From QYOJ01 sp964642545 (GTDB lineage Bacteria > Bacteroidota > Bacteroidia > Bacteroidales > FEN-979): DNA of 64,000 nucleotides. The notes under the pieces are model-generated. The model saw only the letters and a program-made list of their open reading frames with translations, made no database searches and was not told the origin of the DNA. The translations under genes were made by a program, and so were the position numbers. Shown here piece by piece: positions 60,180 to 64,000 of the stretch (positions are counted from its first letter, which is position 1; every line of letters begins with the position of its first letter). The stretch covers positions 23,599-87,598 of the forward strand of contig CAZXQU010000003.1 in NCBI GenBank assembly GCA_964642545.1. The letters are read 5' to 3'.

Positions 60180-61160
60180 TTAGTGAATGTATCCATGTTC
60201 CCGGAACCAGGAAAAAGCATCGCGTATGGTCTCTTCAAGATCCCGTGATGAAAAATTCAGCTCCCGTTTTGCTTTGGCATTAGTGATCAAACGACTTCCT
60301 TCTGATATGATTTGCAGAGATTCCTTTGTATATAAAGGTTCTACTCCTGCAATATTACTATACAGGGTGATGAATGGTAAACCAACCTTTGCAACCCACA
60401 TGGGCATTACGGTACGGGGTGTTTTCGCACCAGTAGCCTTCGCTACCATTTGTGACAGTTCGGATAAACTGTGCCATGTACCGGATAAGAGATATTTTTC
60501 ACCGGATTTACCCATTGTCATCGCACTGATGGCTCCTTGAACAACATCCCTGACATCCACCCAGTTGTATCCTCCTGGAACCAGGGCAGGAATCTGGTTG
60601 TGGTATAGTTCAAGCAGCGCTTTCCCAATTAAACCGGGTTCAGGATCATCCGGCCCGATAATGGCAGTAGGGCAAAGGATGACAGCATTAAGTCCGTTCG
60701 CAGCAGCCTGGTGAACAGCCCGTTCCCCTTCTGCTTTAGACCTGTCATATGCAAAACCTTCAGATCCAACTATCGGGCGGGTCTCATCAAGCAACTCGTT
60801 TAAAGGATATTGCTGGAATGCGTGAATACTGCTAAAATGAATAAATCTCTTTGTATTTTGTTCTTGGGCTACCTCAACGATATTTTTTGTACCTTCTGCA
60901 TTGATCTTCCACACCATGCCATCAGGATCGCCTTTGATAGAGATGTATGCAGCAAGATGAAAACAGTAATCAATATCTTGCATAAAGAATTTAAGAGATT
61001 CTTTATCAAGTATATCACCTTTAACTAACTCAACAGGCAAATCCTTGATAGCCTTGTTATGAGTGTGCGTTAGTGCTCTTACTTGATATCCTTTCTTAAG
61101 AAGGGCTTTACAAAGGTTGGAGCCAACATGTCCGTTAGCTCCTGTTACGGCTATTTTCAT
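60180..61160 (-). CDS. Extended SDR, 3-beta-hydroxysteroid dehydrogenase/dihydroflavonol reductase-like
   Basis: From the ATG at 61160 the protein has 326 residues. It has an NAD(P) loop (VTGANGHVGSNL), CFHLAAYISI, FIHFSSIHAF, catalytic YDRSK, and PTAIIGPDDPEPG, all typical of the atypical/extended SDR branch that holds 3-beta-HSD and dihydroflavonol-4-reductase. Substrate cannot be read from sequence, but the immediate downstream SRD5A-like gene favours a steroid or other polycyclic ketone. The two genes share a 12-bp gap and the minus strand. Confidence 0.85.
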   Translation of the reverse strand: MKIAVTGANGHVGSNLCKALLKKGYQVRALTHTHNKAIKDLPVELVKGDILDKESLKFFMQDIDYCFHLAAYISIKGDPDGMVWKINAEGTKNIVEVAQEQNTKRFIHFSSIHAFQQYPLNELLDETRPIVGSEGFAYDRSKAEGERAVHQAAANGLNAVILCPTAIIGPDDPEPGLIGKALLELYHNQIPALVPGGYNWVDVRDVVQGAISAMTMGKSGEKYLLSGTWHSLSELSQMVAKATGAKTPRTVMPMWVAKVGLPFITLYSNIAGVEPLYTKESLQIISEGSRLITNAKAKRELNFSSRDLEETIRDAFSWFREHGYIH

Positions 61161-61183
61161 CGCTGCAAAAATAGAAATATTTA

Positions 61184-62323
61184 TCAAGCAGACAACAGCT
61201 CATGATCATGGGCTGAATTGAGGAGGTTCTGAATAGGCCTGAATTCATGTCGAATAATTTCCCATTTTTCAGGATACTGATTAAAAAGCTGGATAATACG
61301 CCTTTGGTGTTTCCTAAGGGCATCAGTAATAGCTGGTGCTGAAATAGGGGTAGGGAATTCTTTGCCAACATTAGCACTCGTTAGGTTGTCCTTTCGTTGC
61401 TTAATACCAGAAGCAGCAAGTTCAAGCCTGTCAAGTAACAAGTGTGTTTTTATCATACGCTGCGGAAGTCCTTCAATGACTTCATTAGGTAATTTTGAAT
61501 GGCCAGGTTCAGGAAATCTGATGTGGTAATCCGCGATGAGCAATTGCGTCGATTGAGCAGTAGAGAATAAGGCTCCTGCAAATTCAAGAGCTTCGCGAAT
61601 AACACTCTCCAATTGCGCTAATTCGCCACTGAATGATTTCAATTTAATTTTGGCAGAATCAGTAAGGGAGGCCTTTGTTCCAAGGCTTTCAGCAATTTGA
61701 AAAAGATAATGATGTGCCAGCGCCAGAATTCCTTCACGACCCTTCTGAGCCAGCAATTCCAATTCATCCCGCAGTTGATCCCGTTCTCTTACCACTTGTC
61801 TGATCTGATCGTTAAATGTTGATGCTATGTGATTGTGAGAAGCAGTGATGTCGAATAGTGTCCGAATACTATTGGAGAGGAGAAACCCAACCATGTTCTT
61901 ATGTTGGGCAGAAAATGGCTCACTTACTTTATCCAATAAAAAATTGCTGAGGTTCTCGTTGAAATAGATAAAGTAAAGATCTGATAAAAACGAATCAGTG
62001 TTATAATAATTAATCATTAATACACTGTTTTTCAATTCACTAAATATAGTTAGTTGAATCTTATCTTTAGCGACAATATCAAATGGAACTTGGTTGTTGG
62101 GAAACCAATGATAGGGTTGAGTTGATTTATTGAATCCTGAAAATATAGCCGATCCTGCCTCCAATCGAATAGAATCAGTTTTATAATTCCCATCCTCTTT
62201 TTTTAAAAGAAATGCTGCCATTTGGGTGCTATCCTTCTGAAAATGAACAAGAACAACCTGTTCAATCCCGGGTATCAAACCAGGAATAAGAGACAAAACC
62301 CGCAATGATGCTATTTCTTTCAA
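61184..62323 (-). CDS. Protein of unknown function with central coiled coil
   Basis: The 379-residue ORF begins with a TTG (no in-frame ATG before residue 34). The N-terminal 170 residues look like an alpha/beta sensor-type domain (VLVHFQKDSTQMAAFLLKKE, LMINYYNTDSFLSDLYFIYF). A helical, coiled-coil-like stretch follows (NDQIRQVVRERDQLRDELEL), and the C-terminal third is helical and basic (ITDALRKHQRRIIQLFNQY). No family was recognised; a GAF-like sensor with a regulatory C-terminus is a guess. It is 23 bp upstream of the 3-beta-HSD-like gene on the same strand, so it may be co-transcribed with or regulate the reductase pair. Confidence 0.72.
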   Translation of the reverse strand: MKEIASLRVLSLIPGLIPGIEQVVLVHFQKDSTQMAAFLLKKEDGNYKTDSIRLEAGSAIFSGFNKSTQPYHWFPNNQVPFDIVAKDKIQLTIFSELKNSVLMINYYNTDSFLSDLYFIYFNENLSNFLLDKVSEPFSAQHKNMVGFLLSNSIRTLFDITASHNHIASTFNDQIRQVVRERDQLRDELELLAQKGREGILALAHHYLFQIAESLGTKASLTDSAKIKLKSFSGELAQLESVIREALEFAGALFSTAQSTQLLIADYHIRFPEPGHSKLPNEVIEGLPQRMIKTHLLLDRLELAASGIKQRKDNLTSANVGKEFPTPISAPAITDALRKHQRRIIQLFNQYPEKWEIIRHEFRPIQNLLNSAHDHELLSA

Positions 62324-62524
62324 CGCAATTTGATGAAATAATTAAGCAAATATACAAGAAATATTCTGCTTAAGCAAATTTAAGCTTAATTAAGTGCTTA
62401 ATTATTTAATTTGATCACTTAAGTATTAGCTGTTAAGCCAATAATTTCGTTTAAATCATTTGCTCTCTCTATTATAATGATCTAGTTTTATCCTTTAATT
62501 GATTAAATCTTACTTAAATCTACT
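62324..62524. promoter_or_regulatory. AT-rich divergent control region with TTAAGC motifs
   Basis: This spacer has repeated TTAAG-type words: ATTAAGCAAATAT (62341), CTTAAGCAAATTTAAGC (62369), TAATTAAGTGCTTAATTA (62388), CACTTAAGTATTAG (62417) and TGTTAAGCC (62431). Several are palindromic. A cluster like this suggests an operator for the divergent 62323 gene or the small gene at 62525, but no promoter with good spacing was identified. Confidence 0.4.
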
Positions 62525-62725
62525 ATGATGAATAACTTAAATCAATCCCTGCAAAATAGTGAATACTATCGCGTCATGGAAAAGCGTATCAGATATTATT
62601 CCAATAAGTATGATCCACATACAATATTCTTTGAACAGCCACATATCTTTGTGGAAAATACATCTGTTGTAAAAAGAAAAAAGGGAATCTCAACCCTAAT
62701 CACAATTTTCATGAATATTTTTTAG
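62525..62725 (+). CDS. Small hypothetical protein
   Basis: The 66-residue ORF begins MMNNLNQSLQNSEYYRVMEK, has a basic middle (KRIRYYSNKY) and ends with a hydrophobic stretch (ISTLITIFMNIF). No family was recognised. Composition is compatible with a real gene but could be chance in AT-rich DNA. It lies downstream of the TTAAGC control region and 65 bp before the SRPBCC gene. Confidence 0.35.
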   Translation: MMNNLNQSLQNSEYYRVMEKRIRYYSNKYDPHTIFFEQPHIFVENTSVVKRKKGISTLITIFMNIF

Positions 62726-62790
62726 GCATGTATTGATTTTCGAAATGGTTTATTGTACTTTTACTGCTTAAACCATCTAATCTATTTCAA

Positions 62791-63792
62791 ATGAGAACAT
62801 TCGGGAAAATCGTCTTATGGCTATTAATTATTATCGCAGTTCTGGTAATTATTGCTTATCTGCTACCTCGCCAATACAAAGTGGAGAGAAGTATTACAAT
62901 TGGGGCTGATAAAGCTCTTGTTTATGATCTAACGTGTAATATAAAGAAGTGGGATCTCTGGACTTCCTGGACAAAAGAGGTTGATACGACCGCTTTATTT
63001 GAATTATCAGGGAATGATTGTGAGGTTGGAACTATTTGGAAATGGAATGGTGAAATCCTCGGAAATGGAGAATTGATTGTAACCGAATCTATACCAGGAG
63101 AATCCTTCGGATATGATTTGATGTTTGATGAGGGTAAATATCAGTCGAAGGGAGGATTTAAGTATGATGAGGTTAACGACTCGGTATTAATTATCTGGAC
63201 CGATGAAGGTGATCTGGGATTTAATCCTATGAACAGATATATGGGACTCTTTATGGACAAAATGATGGGGCCAGATTTTGAAAAAGGTTTGGCAAAACTT
63301 AAGATAGTAGCTGAAGAACGCCACGGTTGGCCTCCGATAACGGAAACTTATATGGAAAAACAGATTATCCTGGTAATCAGGGATTCTGCTGGTCCGGAAA
63401 CTTATGGTCAAGTGATGGGTCGGGGATACGGTGAATTGATGAATTTCATCAAAATGAAACGGCTAACCCCCAAAGGGCACCCCTTTGCTATTTATCAATC
63501 CTGGGATTCTGTGACCCAGTTTTCAGTGTTTGACCTGGGAATCGCTGTTGAGTTTGCTGACGGTGGAAAAGGCCGGATAAGGGCTGAAGAAATCCCCGCA
63601 CAAAAAGTGGTGATGGCCGACTATTTAGGCCCATATGATCAAACAGCCAGTGTGTATCATGCTCTGGATAAATACGTTGCGCAAAGTGGATTGGAAATTA
63701 TCGGAAACCCATGGGAGATCTATGTAACTGATCCGAAGACAGAACCTGATACCTTAAAATGGAATACACAGGTTCTTTTCCCGGTAAAATAA
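62791..63792 (+). CDS. Membrane-anchored SRPBCC plus GyrI-like domain protein
   Basis: The 333-residue protein has one N-terminal membrane helix (IVLWLLIIIAVLVIIAYLL), an SRPBCC/START-like domain (about 30-175: VERSITIGADKALVYDLTCN, WTSWTKEVD, GGFKYDEV) and a C-terminal GyrI-like/AraC effector-binding domain (about 185-333: SVFDLGIAVEFADGG, VVMADYLGPYDQTASVYHAL, WEIYVTDPKTEPD). Such fusions are common in Bacteroidetes and probably bind small ligands at the envelope. It may be a lone gene. Confidence 0.85.
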   Translation: MRTFGKIVLWLLIIIAVLVIIAYLLPRQYKVERSITIGADKALVYDLTCNIKKWDLWTSWTKEVDTTALFELSGNDCEVGTIWKWNGEILGNGELIVTESIPGESFGYDLMFDEGKYQSKGGFKYDEVNDSVLIIWTDEGDLGFNPMNRYMGLFMDKMMGPDFEKGLAKLKIVAEERHGWPPITETYMEKQIILVIRDSAGPETYGQVMGRGYGELMNFIKMKRLTPKGHPFAIYQSWDSVTQFSVFDLGIAVEFADGGKGRIRAEEIPAQKVVMADYLGPYDQTASVYHALDKYVAQSGLEIIGNPWEIYVTDPKTEPDTLKWNTQVLFPVK

Positions 63793-63816
63793 CCCGGTTC
63801 ATAGACATATTACAAT

Positions 63817-63966
63817 ATAATATTAATTATAGCGACAAGTTAAACAATAAGCGCTAATTGCTTTAACATAAAATCATTACCGTTCCAGTACTGAAGTCCT
63901 GGAACTAATTTTATGTTAACCAGCTGAGCTGGACGCAATGCATTATTGTCCTATAATTAATATTAT
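63817..63966. repeat. 150-bp nested palindrome (foldback element)
   Basis: Complementary arms nest in order: ATAATATTAATTATAG (63817-63832) with 63951-63966, 16 of 16; ACAATAA (63844-63850) with 63943-63949; ATTGC (63857-63861) with 63935-63939; TTAACATAAAAT (63863-63874) with 63908-63919, 12 of 12; and GTTCCAG (63882-63888) with 63899-63905. A side hairpin CCAGC-TGA-GCTGG lies at 63920-63932. No ORF and no obvious target-site duplication were seen. It lies 25 bp past the SRPBCC gene. Confidence 0.75.
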
Positions 63967-64000
63967 GTCAAATAGAAATAATTAAGAATAAGGGAGGTCT

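Noticed and set aside
63917..63934. tRNA D-arm-like sequence (CAGCTCAGCTGGTTAAC) on the minus strand
   Set aside because: No acceptor, anticodon or T arm can be built around it. It is part of the nested palindrome.
63817..63966. Integron attC site
   Set aside because: The paired arms do not contain the RYYYAAC/GTTRRRY core sites, and no integron integrase is nearby.

Overview
The window looks like chromosomal DNA of a free-living or host-associated Bacteroidota bacterium, most likely of the Bacteroidales/Marinilabiliales kind. The evidence is: type IX secretion (T9SS) C-terminal sorting domains on several secreted proteins; TAnnTTTG-type -7 promoter elements of the Bacteroidetes primary sigma factor; a TonB receptor with DUF5074-type surface lipoproteins; the rpmG-DUF4295-ftsY-rimO block; and many secreted glycoside hydrolases. 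No phage, insertion sequence, CRISPR array, tRNA or rRNA gene was seen.

Layout. 0-1 kb: 5' part of a secreted M64 peptidase gene and a GH18/T9SS gene collapsed to its two ends. 1-3 kb: BNR-repeat (sialidase-like) T9SS protein. 2.9-13.3 kb (minus strand): EamA transporter, periplasmic asparaginase, C69 dipeptidase, then a mannose-glycan set (GH92 alpha-mannosidase, EEP-fold phosphodiesterase, GH2 beta-mannosidase). 13.3-15.7 kb: galactokinase and a lipoprotein aldose 1-epimerase. 15.8-20.1 kb: SDR, MscS channel, EXPERA-domain membrane protein and a single-domain OYE-type reductase. 20.1-27.6 kb: M23 peptidase, GH31, metallophosphoesterase, SSS symporter with a tiny membrane partner, and Ogt. 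27.6-40.6 kb: a glycan-degradation island (GH-like/SUMF1-like fusion, DUF2961/GH172, GH63-like and debranching-enzyme-like six-hairpin enzymes) with CAP-SPOR and HAD proteins. 40.7-50.4 kb: housekeeping genes (radical SAM, C1 peptidase, aat, class III aminotransferase, SDR, xerD, scpB, rpmG, ftsY, rimO). 51.9-57.4 kb: a surface nutrient-uptake operon resembling vitamin B12 (BtuB/BtuG) systems but without a visible riboswitch. 57.4-64 kb: OsmC, NUDIX, ClpS, a structured ncRNA candidate with a very good promoter, a steroid 5-alpha-reductase/3-beta-HSD-like pair, an unknown coiled-coil protein, an SRPBCC-GyrI protein and a large nested palindrome.

The strongest unexplained signals are: (1) a roughly 310-nt GC-rich structured RNA candidate at about 59.0-59.3 kb; (2) heterogeneous 7-8 bp repeat tracts that occupy many gene borders, often contain the stop and start codons themselves, and have entered two glycosidase reading frames in frame; (3) two sequence blocks that lie adjacent at 2.8 kb but flank an SDR gene at 45 kb in the same relative order; (4) a two-gene unit encoding a close relative of mammalian steroid 5-alpha-reductase and a 3-beta-HSD-like dehydrogenase; (5) a 150-bp nested palindrome at the right edge.
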